A program made the translations under genes and the position numbers. A model generated the notes under the pieces. It did not search any database. It was not told where the DNA came from and worked only from the letters and a program-made list of their open reading frames with translations. A DNA stretch of 64,000 nucleotides, taken from Streptomyces sp. HUAS MG91 (GTDB taxonomy: Bacteria > Actinomycetota > Actinomycetes > Streptomycetales > Streptomycetaceae). Every line of letters starts with the position of its first letter. Within the stretch, counting starts at the first letter, position 1. The stretch is from contig NZ_CP159534.1 in the NCBI RefSeq assembly GCF_040529335.1, positions 6,882,001 through 6,946,000 of the forward strand, given 5' to 3'. Below are positions 33,106 to 43,031 of this stretch, in pieces.

Positions 33106-33930
33106 CTACTTCTTGCGGCCGACGCCGCCGAACATCGCCACCTCGGCCGGCTGCGTGTCCCCGGCGTCCTCGGCGTCCGGGCGCCAGCGCGAGCAGGACA
33201 GGACGCCCGGCTCCAGCAGGTCGAGGCCGTCGAAGAAGCGGGTGACCTGCTCCGGGGTGCGCTGGTTCAGCTTCGGCGTGCCGTTCGCGTTCCAGAACGC
33301 CACGGCCTCGTCGACATCCGGCATGTCCGGCCGGGTGACGGTGTGCGAGAGCACCAGGTGGCTGCCCGCGGGCAGCGCGTCGATCAGACGGCGCACCAGC
33401 CCGTACGGGTCCTCGTCGTCGCCGACGAAGATGACCACGCCGAGCAGGATCAGCGCCACCGGCCGTGTGAAGTCCAGCGTCTTGGCGGCGATGCCGAGGA
33501 TCTCGTCGACGTTGCGCAGGTCGGCGTCGATGTAGTCGGTGCTGCCCTCGGGCGAACTGGTGAGCAGCGCCTGCGCGTGGCGCAGCACCAGCGGGTCGTT
33601 GTCCACGTAGACGATCCGGGACTCGGGCGCGATGCGCTGGGCGACCTCGTGGGTGTTGTCCGCGGTCGGCAGCCCGGTGCCGATGTCGAGGAACTGGCGT
33701 ATGCCCACGTCCGCGGTGAGGTGGCGGACCGCGCGGCCCAGGAAGGCGCGGTCGGCCTGGGCGTAGTCGACGATGCCGGGGTGGAGCGCGCGGATCTGCC
33801 GGCCCGCCTCCTCGTCGACGGGGTAGTTGTCCTTGCCGCCCAGCCAGTAGTTCCAGATGCGGGCCGTGTGCGGCCGGCTGGTGTCGATCCGCTCGCCGAT
33901 GCCGTCCTGGTGCGCGTCGCTGCCCGTCAC
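33106..33930 (-). CDS. DUF574-type SAM-dependent methyltransferase
   Basis: A 274-residue protein of the actinobacterial Methyltransf_19/DUF574 family. The diagnostic N-terminus is IDTSRPHTARIWNYWLGGKDNYPVDEEAG, followed by motif I FLDIGTGLPTADN, VYVDNDPLVLRHAQ and RPVALILLGVVIFV. Streptomyces genomes hold many of these, often beside regulators of the bld/whi type, with no assigned substrate. GTG 33930 is chosen because GAGAGGGG precedes it by 7 nt. An in-frame ATG at 33957 and GTG 33969 are alternatives without a ribosome binding site. It is 92 bp from the nitrate reductase end and transcribed the same way. Confidence 0.88.
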   Translation of the reverse strand: MTGSDAHQDGIGERIDTSRPHTARIWNYWLGGKDNYPVDEEAGRQIRALHPGIVDYAQADRAFLGRAVRHLTADVGIRQFLDIGTGLPTADNTHEVAQRIAPESRIVYVDNDPLVLRHAQALLTSSPEGSTDYIDADLRNVDEILGIAAKTLDFTRPVALILLGVVIFVGDDEDPYGLVRRLIDALPAGSHLVLSHTVTRPDMPDVDEAVAFWNANGTPKLNQRTPEQVTRFFDGLDLLEPGVLSCSRWRPDAEDAGDTQPAEVAMFGGVGRKK

Positions 33931-34022
33931 AGGGCCACCCCTCTCGTCGCCGATCATCGTCTGGCGCACACTTTAATCGTGAACATGGTCAACGGGCCTT
34001 GCCGGCTGCGGTGTTGGCGGCC

Positions 34023-37000
34023 TCAGTACACGTCGCGGACGTACCGCCTGTCGGCGGCGAGCTGTTTCACGTACGCGGCCGCTCCCGCCTCGTCGAGCCC
34101 GCCGTGCGCGACCGCGATGTCGCGCAGCGCCCGGTCCACGTCCTTGGCCATGCGCGAGGCGTCGCCGCAGACGTAGAACCGGGCGCCGTCCTGAAGCCAC
34201 GACCACAACTGCGGGCCGTGCTCGCGCATCCGGTCCTGTACGTACACCTTGGCGCGCTGGTCGCGGGAGAACGCCGTGTCCAGGCGGGTCAGGGTGCCGT
34301 CGGCGAGATGCGCGGCCAGCTCCCGCTCGTAGTAAAAGTCGGTGGCGCGGTGCTGCTCGCCGAAGAAGAGCCAGTTGGGCCCGCGATGGCCGAGCAGCCG
34401 GCGCTGGTCGAGGAAGCCCATGAAGGGGGCCACCCCGGTGCCGGGGCCGACCATCACCATCGGGGTCGCGGAGTCGGCCGGAGGGCGGAAGCCCGGCGCC
34501 GCCCTGACGTGGACCGGGACCGCGGTGCCCGGCTCGGCGTCGGCGAGGAACGGGGAGCACACCCCTTGCCGCGGCTGCCCGTCGACGTTCTCGTAGCGCA
34601 CGACGGAGACCGTCAGGGAGACCAGCTCCGGGTCGGCGAGCGGGCTCGACGAGATGGAGTACAGACGCGGCTGGAGGCGCCCCAGGACGTCGGCCCACTC
34701 CTGGGCGTCGGCCTTCACGGCGTGCTCGGCGACGACGTCGACGGCCTGCCGCCCCCAGCACCAGCGGGCCAGCCCGTCCTTGTTGTCGGGACGCAGCAGC
34801 TTCTTCAACTCACGCTGATCGCGGGCCCGTTCGGTGACGAAGCGGAGCAGGTCCGGGGTGATGCGGGTGATGTCCAGATGGCGCAGCAGGGCCTCGTCGA
34901 GGGGGACGGGGCCGATGTCCTTCAGGGTGACCTCGGTGTGGGCGGTGAGCGCGGTGACCGTCAGCCACTGCGCCACGAGATCGGGGGAGTTGAGCGGCCG
35001 GACGCCGAGCGCGTCCCCGGCCTCGTACGCGAACGGGGTTCCGCTGTCCCGGGTGTCGAAGGTGAACCTGCGCACCTCCTTGCCCGAACCGGGGCCGCTC
35101 AGCAGGCGGTTGCCGGTGAGGCGCGCGGCGACCGGGGCGGGCCGGGTCGGGCGGCGCGCGGGAGGCCTGAGGGCGGCCGGTTCGGGTGCGGCGGGACCGG
35201 GCATGGCGGGTACGGGCACGGCAGGGTCGGGCGTGGTGGAGAGCGCCGCGAGGACATGGTCCAGCCAGGCGTGGGCCGAGTCCTCGTAGTCGGGCTCGCA
35301 GTCCGTGCGCGGCGCGAGGGGCGACGCGCCCAGTTCGCCCAGGCGCCGGTCGAGCCGGCGGCCGTGCCCGCAGAAGTCGTCGTAGGAGGAGTCGCCGAGG
35401 GCGAGCACGGCGTAGCGGCGGCCCTCCAGGCGCGGGCCGTCGGGCGCGGCCAGCGTCTCCCAGAGTCCGGCGCCGTTGTCCGGGGCGTCGCCGTCGCCGA
35501 AGGTGCTGGTGATCAGGAGCAGATCGGCGCCGGCCGGCAGGGCGCCCAGATCGGCCTGGTCCATGCCGACGAGCGAGACGGCGTGCCCGGCGTCGGTGAG
35601 CCGGCGCACGGTGACGCCCGCGAACGCCTCTGCGTTCCCGGTCTGCGACGCCCACAGGACGACGACCTGCTGACGGGGGACCGGTGCGGCCGGTTCGGGC
35701 GCCCGCGAGTACATCCCGGCCAGCACCCCGTTCACCCACAGCGCGTGCTCGGCGCTGAACGGCGCCGACGACGGCAGCACCGGCACCCCCGGCGTCCCGG
35801 ACGGAATGCCCGCGAGGAAACCGACCAGATACTGCCGCTCCTGCGCGGAGAGCACGGGCGGAGGCACGGTCTCCAGCCCGAACGGCCCTATGGAGGAACT
35901 CACTTCGGGAATCGGGGGCCCGGCCGGTACGGCCGCCGCCACCTTGGTGAGCGACACCGCGCACACCTTGAACTCCGGCTGGAACGACAGCGGGTCGACC
36001 GCGTCGTTCGTGACGGCGTTGACGCTCAGGTACTCGCCGAACAGGTCGTTCCAGTGGAACGGCGCGAAGCAGCACCCCTGCCGGACGCGGTCGGTGACGA
36101 CCGCGGGCAGCACGGCCCTGCCGCGCCGCGAGGCGACCTCCACCGAGTCGCCGTCCCGCACGTCCAGCGACTCGGCGTCCGACGGGTGCAGTTCGACGAA
36201 CGGCCCCGGATCCAGCTTGTTGAGCCGGGGCACCTTCGCCGTCTTGGTGAGCGTGTGCCACTGATGCTGCACCCGCCCGGTGTTCAGCGTGAACGGGTAG
36301 TCGTCGTCCGGCATCTCGGCCGCCGGTATGTGCGGCCGGGCATGGAAGACGGCGCGTCCGCTCGCCGTCGGGAACGTCGGCACTCCGTCCTCGTCCACGT
36401 AGCGGACCGGGTTGCGGTCGGGCCCCTCCGCGTGCGCGGCGGGCCACTGCACGGGCGTCGCGCGCAGCCGCTCGTAGCTCACCCCGCGCAGGTCCCAGCC
36501 CGTAGCCGGATTCCAGGCCCGCTTGATCTCCTCGAAGATCTCCTCGGCGCTCGTGTACGAGAACCCGTCGCCGTATCCCATCTCCCGGGCGACGGCCGCG
36601 ATCAGCTCCCAGTCCGCCCGCGCCTCGCCGGGCGGATCGACGGCGGCCTGTGCGAGCGTGAGGTTGCGCTCGCTGTTGATCAGGACGCCCTCGGTCTCCG
36701 TCCACAGCGCGCCGGGCAGCACCACGTCGGCGTACGCGGTCGTCTCCGTCTCGACGAACACGTCCTGGGCGACGACGAACTCGGCTGCCTCCAGGCCCTC
36801 GATGACCGTGCGGCGGTTGGCGACGGACGCCACCGGGTTGGTGCAGATGATCCAGCACGCCTTGATGTCGCCGTCGGCCATCTTCTGGAACATCTCCACG
36901 GTGCCCCGGCCGACGCCGTCCGCGCGCAGCGTGCCGCGGTCGAGCTCCCACAGATCCTCGACGAACTCCCGCTCCGCGTCGACGAGTACGGACCGCTGGC

Positions 37001-38096
37001 CGGGCAACCCCGGCCCCATGTAGCCCATTTCGCGGCCGCCCATGGCGTTGGGCTGCCCGGTCAGCGAGAACGGCCCGCTGCCCGGGCGGCAGATCGCGCC
37101 GGTCGCCAGATGGAGATTGATCAGCGCGTTGGTGTTCCAGGTGCCGTGCGTGGACTGGTTGAGGCCCATCGTCCAGCAGCTCGTCCACTCGCCCGCCTCA
37201 CCGATCAGCCGGGCCGCCGTGCGCACGTCGTCCTCGGCGAGCCCGGTCGCCCCGGCGACGGCGGCGGGGGAGTAGTCGGCGAGGAACGGCACCAGCTCCT
37301 CCCAGCCCTCGGTGTGCCGGGCGATGAACTCCGGGTCCGTGTGGCCGTTCTCGTACAGCAGGTGGAGCAGGCCGTTGAGCAGCGCCAGGTCCGTGCCCGG
37401 CCGGATCTGGAGGAAGAGATCGGCCTTCGCGGCGGTCGCCGTGCGCCGTGGATCGACGACGATCAGCTTCGCGCCCGCCTTCACCCGCTCCATCATCCGC
37501 AGGAACAGGACCGGGTGGCAGTCGGCCATGTTGGAGCCGATGACGAGGAAGACGTCCGCCCGGTCGAGATCCTGGTACGAACCCGGCGGCCCGTCGGCGC
37601 CGAGCGACAGCTTGTAGCCGGTGCCCGCACTGGCCATGCACAGACGGGAGTTGGACTCGATCAGGTTCGTGCGCACGAACCCCTTGGCGAGCTTGTTCGC
37701 CAAGTACTGGGCCTCCAGGCTCATCTGGCCCGACACGTAGAAGGCGAGCGCGTCGGGGCCGTGCGCGTCGACGATGCCGCGCAGCCGCCGCGCCGTCTCC
37801 CGCACCGCCGTGTCCACGGCGGCTGGCGCCTGTGCCGCGTCGCGCGCGGGCCGCATCAGCGCGGTCGTGAGGCGGCCGGGAGCGGCGAGCAGATCGGCGG
37901 TGGTCGCGCCCTTGGTGCACAGCCGCCCGCGGTTCGCCGGGTGCTCCTTGTCGCCGGACGCCCTCAGGACCGTACGGCGGCCGTCCGCGCCCACCCCGAC
38001 GTCGAGGACGAGACCGCAGCCCACACCGCAGTACGAGCACACCGTCCGCACCTGCTCCGCACTGCTCTCCCGCGAGTCCGGCGCGGCCACAGGCAC
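34023..38096 (-). CDS. Assimilatory nitrate reductase fused to a CysJ-like flavoprotein reductase
   Basis: A 1357-residue multidomain enzyme. Residues 1-65 hold the 4Fe-4S motif CSYCGVGCG plus GRLCTKG. Residues about 65-690 are a Mo-bis-MGD oxidoreductase with the Mo-ligand Cys in [10 protein letters not shown], and the dinucleotide-binding domain around [20 protein letters not shown]. Residues about 770-920 are a flavodoxin domain ([25 protein letters not shown]). Residues about 955-1357 are an FAD/NADPH domain like sulfite reductase alpha ([36 protein letters not shown]). It should reduce nitrate to nitrite with NADPH in the cytoplasm without a separate reductase. A Pro/Ala linker joins flavodoxin to FAD domain. 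GTG 38096 follows AAGGGGCGGG. No nitrite reductase gene is adjacent. Confidence 0.93.
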   Translation of the reverse strand: MPVAAPDSRESSAEQVRTVCSYCGVGCGLVLDVGVGADGRRTVLRASGDKEHPANRGRLCTKGATTADLLAAPGRLTTALMRPARDAAQAPAAVDTAVRETARRLRGIVDAHGPDALAFYVSGQMSLEAQYLANKLAKGFVRTNLIESNSRLCMASAGTGYKLSLGADGPPGSYQDLDRADVFLVIGSNMADCHPVLFLRMMERVKAGAKLIVVDPRRTATAAKADLFLQIRPGTDLALLNGLLHLLYENGHTDPEFIARHTEGWEELVPFLADYSPAAVAGATGLAEDDVRTAARLIGEAGEWTSCWTMGLNQSTHGTWNTNALINLHLATGAICRPGSGPFSLTGQPNAMGGREMGYMGPGLPGQRSVLVDAEREFVEDLWELDRGTLRADGVGRGTVEMFQKMADGDIKACWIICTNPVASVANRRTVIEGLEAAEFVVAQDVFVETETTAYADVVLPGALWTETEGVLINSERNLTLAQAAVDPPGEARADWELIAAVAREMGYGDGFSYTSAEEIFEEIKRAWNPATGWDLRGVSYERLRATPVQWPAAHAEGPDRNPVRYVDEDGVPTFPTASGRAVFHARPHIPAAEMPDDDYPFTLNTGRVQHQWHTLTKTAKVPRLNKLDPGPFVELHPSDAESLDVRDGDSVEVASRRGRAVLPAVVTDRVRQGCCFAPFHWNDLFGEYLSVNAVTNDAVDPLSFQPEFKVCAVSLTKVAAAVPAGPPIPEVSSSIGPFGLETVPPPVLSAQERQYLVGFLAGIPSGTPGVPVLPSSAPFSAEHALWVNGVLAGMYSRAPEPAAPVPRQQVVVLWASQTGNAEAFAGVTVRRLTDAGHAVSLVGMDQADLGALPAGADLLLITSTFGDGDAPDNGAGLWETLAAPDGPRLEGRRYAVLALGDSSYDDFCGHGRRLDRRLGELGASPLAPRTDCEPDYEDSAHAWLDHVLAALSTTPDPAVPVPAMPGPAAPEPAALRPPARRPTRPAPVAARLTGNRLLSGPGSGKEVRRFTFDTRDSGTPFAYEAGDALGVRPLNSPDLVAQWLTVTALTAHTEVTLKDIGPVPLDEALLRHLDITRITPDLLRFVTERARDQRELKKLLRPDNKDGLARWCWGRQAVDVVAEHAVKADAQEWADVLGRLQPRLYSISSSPLADPELVSLTVSVVRYENVDGQPRQGVCSPFLADAEPGTAVPVHVRAAPGFRPPADSATPMVMVGPGTGVAPFMGFLDQRRLLGHRGPNWLFFGEQHRATDFYYERELAAHLADGTLTRLDTAFSRDQRAKVYVQDRMREHGPQLWSWLQDGARFYVCGDASRMAKDVDRALRDIAVAHGGLDEAGAAAYVKQLAADRRYVRDVY

Positions 38097-38163
38097 CCCG
38101 CCCCTTCATGATCGTTCCGCGCCGATCCGCTCGGCCGTCCGGTTCCGACCGTACGAAGGGTCC

Positions 38164-38206
38164 GTTACGCGGCTGTCTCCGACGCCCGCCGACAGGGGTT
38201 ACGCGG
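38164..38206. promoter_or_regulatory. Direct repeat upstream of the nitrate reductase gene
   Basis: GTTACGCGG occurs at 38164-38172 and 38198-38206, 34 bp apart. It lies 68-110 bp upstream of the nitrate reductase start. The spacing does not fit a standard GlnR a-site/b-site box. It may be a regulator site or chance. Confidence 0.3.
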
Positions 38207-38258
38207 GACGCACAGACGGGAGGAGGCCGGCGTGAGTGTCAGCCTCGCCGCCCGTCGG

Positions 38259-38918
38259 TCAGCCCGCGGAGACCAGACCCGCCACCGCGTCCCCGGCGGC
38301 CTTCCGGGCGCCCTTGATCATGGTGTCGTTCGCCGGCGCGCCCTTGGACTCGAAGTCGCTGCCGTTGTAGGTGACGGTCACCAGGATGTTGCCCTTGCGG
38401 ACCGTCACCACGGACTCGCGGGTGTCCTGCTTGTCCTTCGTGGTGAGCGAGCTCGTGACCCGTGCCTCGTCGCCGAGGGCGTTCAGCGAGCTGGCCTTCG
38501 GGTCGCCGTTGTCGTCCTTGTACGCCTGCTGCGCCAGCGCGTCGGAGCCCTTCACCTCGAAGGAGACGTCGAGCCAGCGGTAGTCGTACCCCTTCAGCGC
38601 GCTCCACGAGCAGCCGCGGCGAACCGATTCGTCCGTGGCCGACAGCTCCTTGCCCGCCGTCTTCGCCCCCGGCACCAGCGAGGAGACCGTCTTGGCCGCG
38701 ACGGTGCCGCAGGGCGCGGGCGGCTTCGCGTACGACTTCGCGGCCACGCTCGCGCTGGGGCTCGACGGGGCGTCCGAGGCCTGTGGCGCCGCGTCGTGCG
38801 CGTCCTTGGCCGCGGGCTCGGACATCGGTCCGGTGGACCAGGCCCAGCCGACGCAGGCGAGGATGCCGACGGGCAGCAGCCGGACGGCCAGGGTGACCGG
38901 GAGCGGGAGAGAACGCAC
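38259..38918 (-). CDS. Secreted or membrane-anchored protein, DUF3558-like
   Basis: A 219-residue exported protein. Residues about 8-28 are a hydrophobic signal/anchor (VTLAVRLLPVGILACVGWAW), followed by an Ala/Pro/Ser spacer of about 35 residues. A globular part follows with two Cys that could pair (APCGTVAAKTVSSLVPGA and SVRRGCSWSALKG). The order Cys, short helix, Cys-x-W, then beta-rich segments (VSFEVKGSDAL, ESVVTVRKGNILVTVTYNG) resembles DUF3558-type actinobacterial lipoproteins, though no lipobox Cys is placed right. Function unknown. The start is GTG 38918 with AGGGA about 9 nt upstream. Confidence 0.6.
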   Translation of the reverse strand: MRSLPLPVTLAVRLLPVGILACVGWAWSTGPMSEPAAKDAHDAAPQASDAPSSPSASVAAKSYAKPPAPCGTVAAKTVSSLVPGAKTAGKELSATDESVRRGCSWSALKGYDYRWLDVSFEVKGSDALAQQAYKDDNGDPKASSLNALGDEARVTSSLTTKDKQDTRESVVTVRKGNILVTVTYNGSDFESKGAPANDTMIKGARKAAGDAVAGLVSAG

Positions 38919-39011
38919 GGTGTACGTCCCTTACATCGGGGGTGGGGTGGGGGAGGCCAGTCTCACACGGGTTGCTGTGCGTCCGGTACCGCTACTTCTG
39001 TCACCTGGGCA

Positions 39012-39878
39012 TCACGCTCGGGCATCGTCGCGGCGTACGGCCGTCACCAGCCACACCCCCGCGCGCGTCCGCACTCCGCGCGAGGTCGCGTACGGGCGGA
39101 GCGTGTCCTCCAGCGCCGCGCGCGTCGCGGCGGGCACGCTCCGCCGGGGCGTGCGCGACAGCAGGAAGTCGACCGCGTCGGCGGGCGAATCACCCCAGTG
39201 GGTGTGGACGTCCACCGGGTCGACCGCGATACGGGTGAAGGAGCGGTGCAGCGCCGCGTGGATCCGGAAGGGCTCGGACAGCGACGCCATCGCCGTGTGC
39301 GCCGCGTGGGCGGCCAGGGTGTCGCCGTCCCGCTCGGGCGTTCTCTCGGTGCCCTCGGCGAGCCGCCGCGCGAACCGGCCGAGCGCCGTGCCCTCCTCGG
39401 AACCGGGCCCCGCTGCGCGCGGGCAGACGAAGACCAGCCGGCCGCGCTCGCGCAGCGCCCGCGCCACGTTCGCGAACGCCGCCACCGGGTCGTCGAAGAA
39501 CATCACTCCGCCGCGGCTGATCGCCACGTCGAAGCCGCCCGGCGGGAACGGGTGCGCCTGCACGTCCCCCAGCTCGTACGACGCGCCCGGCACCCCGTCC
39601 TCGGCGGTGCGGGCCCGCGCCCGCTCCACCAGCGGCGCCGAGATGTCCACGCCGACCGCGTGCCCCGGCGCCGCGAGCCGGGCCGCCGCGCGGGTCGTCG
39701 CGCCCGCGCCGCACCCGATGTCGAGGACCCGGTCGCCGGGGCCGATCGCGGCGGCGGCGAACAGGGCCTCGTCGGCCTCGCCGAGCAGCGCGTCGAACCG
39801 CCGGGCCTGTGCGGCCCAGTGCCGGCCGAGCGGACCGTTCCAGGCATGGGCCTGCCGGTGATTGACGGTGACGGTCAT
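39012..39878 (-). CDS. UbiE-type SAM-dependent methyltransferase
   Basis: A 288-residue class I methyltransferase. NHRQAHAWNGPLGRHWAAQ leads into motif I VLDIGCGAGATTRAAA, then GVDISAPLVERAR, GDVQAHPF, FDVAISRGGVMFF and ALRERGRLVFVCPR. Its start overlaps the stop of the upstream AhpD-like gene by 4 nt (ATGA), so the two proteins are probably co-translated and act together. The substrate is unknown. A longer in-frame reading upstream of 39878 is only the antisense-frame shadow of the neighbour. Confidence 0.88.
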   Translation of the reverse strand: MTVTVNHRQAHAWNGPLGRHWAAQARRFDALLGEADEALFAAAAIGPGDRVLDIGCGAGATTRAAARLAAPGHAVGVDISAPLVERARARTAEDGVPGASYELGDVQAHPFPPGGFDVAISRGGVMFFDDPVAAFANVARALRERGRLVFVCPRAAGPGSEEGTALGRFARRLAEGTERTPERDGDTLAAHAAHTAMASLSEPFRIHAALHRSFTRIAVDPVDVHTHWGDSPADAVDFLLSRTPRRSVPAATRAALEDTLRPYATSRGVRTRAGVWLVTAVRRDDARA

Positions 39879-40885
39879 CGGTTCTCCAGGCGGGCGGTGA
39901 GGGAGGCGGGCAGGGCGGACTCGATCCGGTCCACGGCGGCGAACGCCCCGTACGCGACCAGATGGACCAGGCAGTGATCGGTGTACGGCGGCACCCGCCA
40001 CGCCGCGACGTCCGCGTCCGTGATCCGGTACGGCGCGAGCGCGGCGAGCAGCGCGAGGCGCGCCCCGGGCCGCTTCGCACGGTCCGGCAGTTCGGGCCAC
40101 ACGGCGGGCGGATGCGTGCCGTCCCAGTCCGCGACGGTCTGCTGTACGAGGCCGAGGTCGGCGTCGTCGAGAAGGCCGGCGCCCTTCGTGGCGGCCGTGC
40201 GCAGCGCTTCGTAGGCGGGCCCGACCGGGCTGCCGGCCGCCCAGCCGGGGCCGGGCTCCAGCGAGTCGAGCAGGGGCAGCGACGTGCCCGGCGTGTGAGC
40301 GGCCCGCACGACCCCGGAGACGCCGCGGCCCGCGAGGGCACGGACGGCCTGCCAGCGCTGGGCGCCCGCGGGCAGCAGGTTCTCGGTCAGCAGGGCGGAC
40401 ACGATCCGGTTGATGAAGTGGAAGGCGAGCGCGGTGCCGAGCTGCGCGGCGAGGTCGGTGCGCGGGAACGGCGGCGGGGCGAGGCCGGGCGCGCCGGGGA
40501 CCCGGGTCTCGCGGCCCCACCGCAGGATCCGTGCCGCCCGCTCGTCGCGCGGGTCCGTGCCGCGGGCCACCGCCTCGCCGAGGGCCGGGTCGCCGTGCGC
40601 GTGCAGCAGGACGGCGTGCGCGTCGACGCAGAACGGGCACCGGTTCGCCTGCGACACACCGGCCGCGACCAGCTCCCGGTCGGCCCGCGAACCACTGCCC
40701 GCGATCAGCGACTCGCGCAGCAACGACCAGGTGGGCGCGAGCAGTTCGGGCGCCGACGCGAGCACGACCAGGGTGGCGGGCTTCGGGATGCCGAAGTCGG
40801 TGTCGGCCTGCGCGTAGACGGCCGCCGTGCTGCCGGTGGCGGACTTTGGGGAGGGCGGGGTGGTGTAGCGGTAGGGGCCGGACAT
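39875..40885 (-). CDS. AhpD-like carboxymuconolactone decarboxylase-family protein
   Basis: A 336-residue protein. Its N-terminal half holds the AhpD-type redox motif CPFCVDAH (Cys83 and Cys86, His90) after DRELVAAGVSQANR. Family members are alkylhydroperoxidase-like or decarboxylase-like. The C-terminal half (about 200-336) has no motif I recognise. It is longer than a typical AhpD (about 175 residues), as in the two-module AhpD-like proteins of actinobacteria. It overlaps the methyltransferase gene and faces the two-component system across a region holding an 18-bp palindrome, so the TCS may control it. Confidence 0.8.
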   Translation of the reverse strand: MSGPYRYTTPPSPKSATGSTAAVYAQADTDFGIPKPATLVVLASAPELLAPTWSLLRESLIAGSGSRADRELVAAGVSQANRCPFCVDAHAVLLHAHGDPALGEAVARGTDPRDERAARILRWGRETRVPGAPGLAPPPFPRTDLAAQLGTALAFHFINRIVSALLTENLLPAGAQRWQAVRALAGRGVSGVVRAAHTPGTSLPLLDSLEPGPGWAAGSPVGPAYEALRTAATKGAGLLDDADLGLVQQTVADWDGTHPPAVWPELPDRAKRPGARLALLAALAPYRITDADVAAWRVPPYTDHCLVHLVAYGAFAAVDRIESALPASLTARLENR

Positions 40886-41037
40886 GCGAACTCCTCGGTG
40901 GTCGGGACGGGCGGGGTGGTTGAGGTGGTCGGGGTGAATGGGGTGATCGGGGTGGGCGGTCCCGGTGGTCGTGGACCGTGTTCCAGGCTGGCTCCGCGCC
41001 GCCGCTCCCGGCGTCGTACGGCGGGGCCCAACCCCGG

Positions 41038-41055
41038 CTACTCCCCGGGGAGTAG
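41038..41055. promoter_or_regulatory. Perfect 18-bp palindrome between the AhpD-like gene and a two-component system
   Basis: CTACTCCCCGGGGAGTAG is fully self-complementary without a loop, lying 152 bp before the AhpD-like start and 114 bp before the kinase start. It looks like a dimer operator rather than a terminator. The adjacent NarL-type response regulator is the simplest candidate to bind it. The flanking 40886-40985 is G-rich with repeated GGGGTG-like units and has no gene. Confidence 0.55.
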
Positions 41056-41090
41056 GACGGCCGCCGCTCCCGTCCTCGCGGCGGAGGCCG

Positions 41091-41113
41091 ATGTCAGTGG
41101 CGGCCTCTAGCCT
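41091..41113 (+). promoter_or_regulatory. PafBC-type promoter upstream of the second two-component system
   Basis: ATGTCAGTG, eight bases, then TAGCCT matches tTGTCRgtg-N8-TAnnnT except for the first, weakly conserved base. The transcript would have a leader of about 50 nt before ATG 41170. Confidence 0.5.
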
Positions 41114-41169
41114 CGGAACAGGCAGGGGGACAGGACGGCCCCCGGCGCCGGAGACGGGAGGGGGACCGG

Positions 41170-42306
41170 ATGCGGACGTACGCGGCCGACGCGGCGCTGG
41201 CCGTCGTCATCGGCACGGTGGTGATCCTCGGGGCGGCGCTCGGCGACGGCGCGACACCGGTGGGATACGCGCTGATGGCGGCGGCCGCCGCCACCCTGGC
41301 GGCCTACCGGCGCGCGCCGCGCCTCGTCCTGCTCGTGTCGACCGCCCTGACCACGGCCTACGTTCTGTACGCGCATCCCGGCCCGCTGGCCGCGCTGCCG
41401 GTGATCGCGGCCGTGCACACCGCGTCCCGCAAGGGACACCGGGCGCTCGGCGCGGCCGTCGCCGGAGGGTTCCTCGCCGTGTACGTCACGCGGGACGCCC
41501 TGGCCGCCGACGGCGCCACCGGGAGGGCGATGCTGCTCGCCGGCTGGTTCCTCTGCGCGGTCGTCACCGGAGTCGCCGACAAGAACTGGCAGGCGTATCT
41601 CCACCAGACCGAACAGCGGGCGCTGGAGGCCGAGCGCACCCGCGAGGAGGCCGCACTGCGCCGAGCGGGCGAGGAACGGCTGCGCATAGCTAGGGAGTTG
41701 CACGACTCCCTCACCCACAGCATCTCGATCGTCAAGCTCCAGGCCGGGGTCGCGGTGCATCTGGCCCGCAAGCGCGGCGAGGAGATACCGGACGCGCTGC
41801 TCGCCATCCAGGAGGCGAGCGGCGAGGCGATGCGCGAACTGCGGGCCACGCTCGACGTGCTGCGCACCGACGAGCCCACCGGCACCCCGGCGCTGCTCGT
41901 GGAGCGCGCCCGCTCGGCCGGGATCCCCGTCACGCTCACCGCCACGGGCCGCGAGCGCGCCCTGCCGCCGCAGCTCGACCGCACGGTCTACCGCATCGTG
42001 CAGGAAGCCCTGACGAACGTGGCACGGCACGCGGGCGGCGCCGCCCGCACCGAAGTGCGCCTCGCCTACGGGGAGTCCGAGGTGACCGTCGAGGTGACGG
42101 ACGAGGGCACCGCGGATCCGGCCCGCCCCGCCGCCGAGGGCACCGGCCTGACCGGCATGCGGGAGCGCGTCACGGCGACGGGCGGGGCCCTGACGGCGGG
42201 GCCGCGCGCCGGGGGAGGGTTCGCGATACGCGCGGTGCTGCCGGTCGAGCCCGCCGAGGCCGACGGTGCCGCCGCGGACCGGACGCCGCTGGGGGCCGCC
42301 CCGTGA
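41170..42306 (+). CDS. NarL-type sensor histidine kinase, second system
   Basis: A 378-residue membrane kinase. About four hydrophobic segments occupy residues 5-135 (AADAALAVVIGTVVILGAAL, ALMAAAAATLAAYRR). A coiled linker leads to HisKA_3 with phospho-acceptor His178 in RIARELHDSLTHS, then HATPase N-box QEALTNVARHAGG and G-box GTGLTGMRERV. The short membrane sensor lacks an extracytoplasmic domain. ATG 41170 follows GGGAGGGGG. The stop overlaps the response regulator GTG. Confidence 0.9.
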   Translation: MRTYAADAALAVVIGTVVILGAALGDGATPVGYALMAAAAATLAAYRRAPRLVLLVSTALTTAYVLYAHPGPLAALPVIAAVHTASRKGHRALGAAVAGGFLAVYVTRDALAADGATGRAMLLAGWFLCAVVTGVADKNWQAYLHQTEQRALEAERTREEAALRRAGEERLRIARELHDSLTHSISIVKLQAGVAVHLARKRGEEIPDALLAIQEASGEAMRELRATLDVLRTDEPTGTPALLVERARSAGIPVTLTATGRERALPPQLDRTVYRIVQEALTNVARHAGGAARTEVRLAYGESEVTVEVTDEGTADPARPAAEGTGLTGMRERVTATGGALTAGPRAGGGFAIRAVLPVEPAEADGAAADRTPLGAAP

Positions 42307-43022
42307 CCGAGGCCGCGCCGCGCCGCCCGGTGGGCCCCGTCGTGCGGGTCGTGCTCGTCGACGATCAGGCGCTGATGCGGGCCGGGTTCCGGGCGCTGCT
42401 CGACGCCGAGGACGGGATCGAGGTGGTCGGGGAGGCCGGGGACGCCGCGGCCGGGGTCGCGCTGGTGCGGGAGACCGTGCCGGACGTCGTGCTCATGGAC
42501 GTCCAGATGCCCGGGGAGAGCGGGATCGGGGCGACCCGGCGGATCGCCGCCGACCCGGGCCTGACTGTCGTACGCGTCGTCATGCTCACCAACTACGCCT
42601 TCGACGAGTACGTCTTCGAGGCGCTGCGCGCGGGCGCGTCCGGCTTCCTGCTCAAGGACAGCGAGCCCGACGACCTGCTGGCCGGGATCGCGGTCGTGGC
42701 ACGCGGCGACGCCCTGCTGTCGCCGTCCGTCACCCGCCGCCTCATCGGCGAGTTCGTCGCACGGCCGCCGGACCGGGCGACGGCCCCCGGCCTCGAACAC
42801 CTCACGCCGCGCGAGCGCGAGGTCACCGCGCTCGCGGCCCGGGGCCTCACCAACGAGGAGATCGCCGCGCACATGGTGATCAGCCCGTTCACCGCCAAGA
42901 CGCACATCAGCCGCGCGATGACCAAGCTGGGCGCCCGCGACCGTGCCCAACTCGTCGTGTTCGCCTACGAATCGGGCCTGGTGACCGCACGCGCCCGGGG
43001 CGCCGGGGAAGGAGCCGCCTAG
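42303..43022 (+). CDS. NarL/LuxR-family response regulator, second system
   Basis: A 239-residue partner regulator. The receiver has DD at 20-21, phospho-acceptor Asp66 (VLMDVQMPGESG), MLTNYAFDEYV and LLKDSEPDD. The C-terminal LuxR helix-turn-helix reads LTPREREVTALAARGLTNEEIAAHM and TAKTHISRAMTKL. GTG 42303 lies in a 4-nt overlap with the kinase stop. It ends 9 bp ahead of the DUF4232 lipoprotein gene, which may be co-transcribed. Confidence 0.92.
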   Translation: MTEAAPRRPVGPVVRVVLVDDQALMRAGFRALLDAEDGIEVVGEAGDAAAGVALVRETVPDVVLMDVQMPGESGIGATRRIAADPGLTVVRVVMLTNYAFDEYVFEALRAGASGFLLKDSEPDDLLAGIAVVARGDALLSPSVTRRLIGEFVARPPDRATAPGLEHLTPREREVTALAARGLTNEEIAAHMVISPFTAKTHISRAMTKLGARDRAQLVVFAYESGLVTARARGAGEGAA

Positions 43023-43031
43023 GATCGGCCC

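Noticed and set aside
33999..38111. A 1370-residue open frame antisense to the nitrate reductase
   Set aside because: It is a GC-bias shadow: low-complexity Arg/Gly/Val composition, no domain, and it lies opposite a clear multidomain enzyme.
38100..38231. GlnR box upstream of the nitrate reductase
   Set aside because: GTAAC- and GGAAC-like pieces exist, but the a-site/b-site spacing is wrong; only the GTTACGCGG repeat was kept, at low confidence.
40886..41000. G-rich tandem GGGGTG-like stretch as a coding or quadruplex element
   Set aside because: Real low complexity, but no regular unit or gene; noted inside the palindrome entry only.
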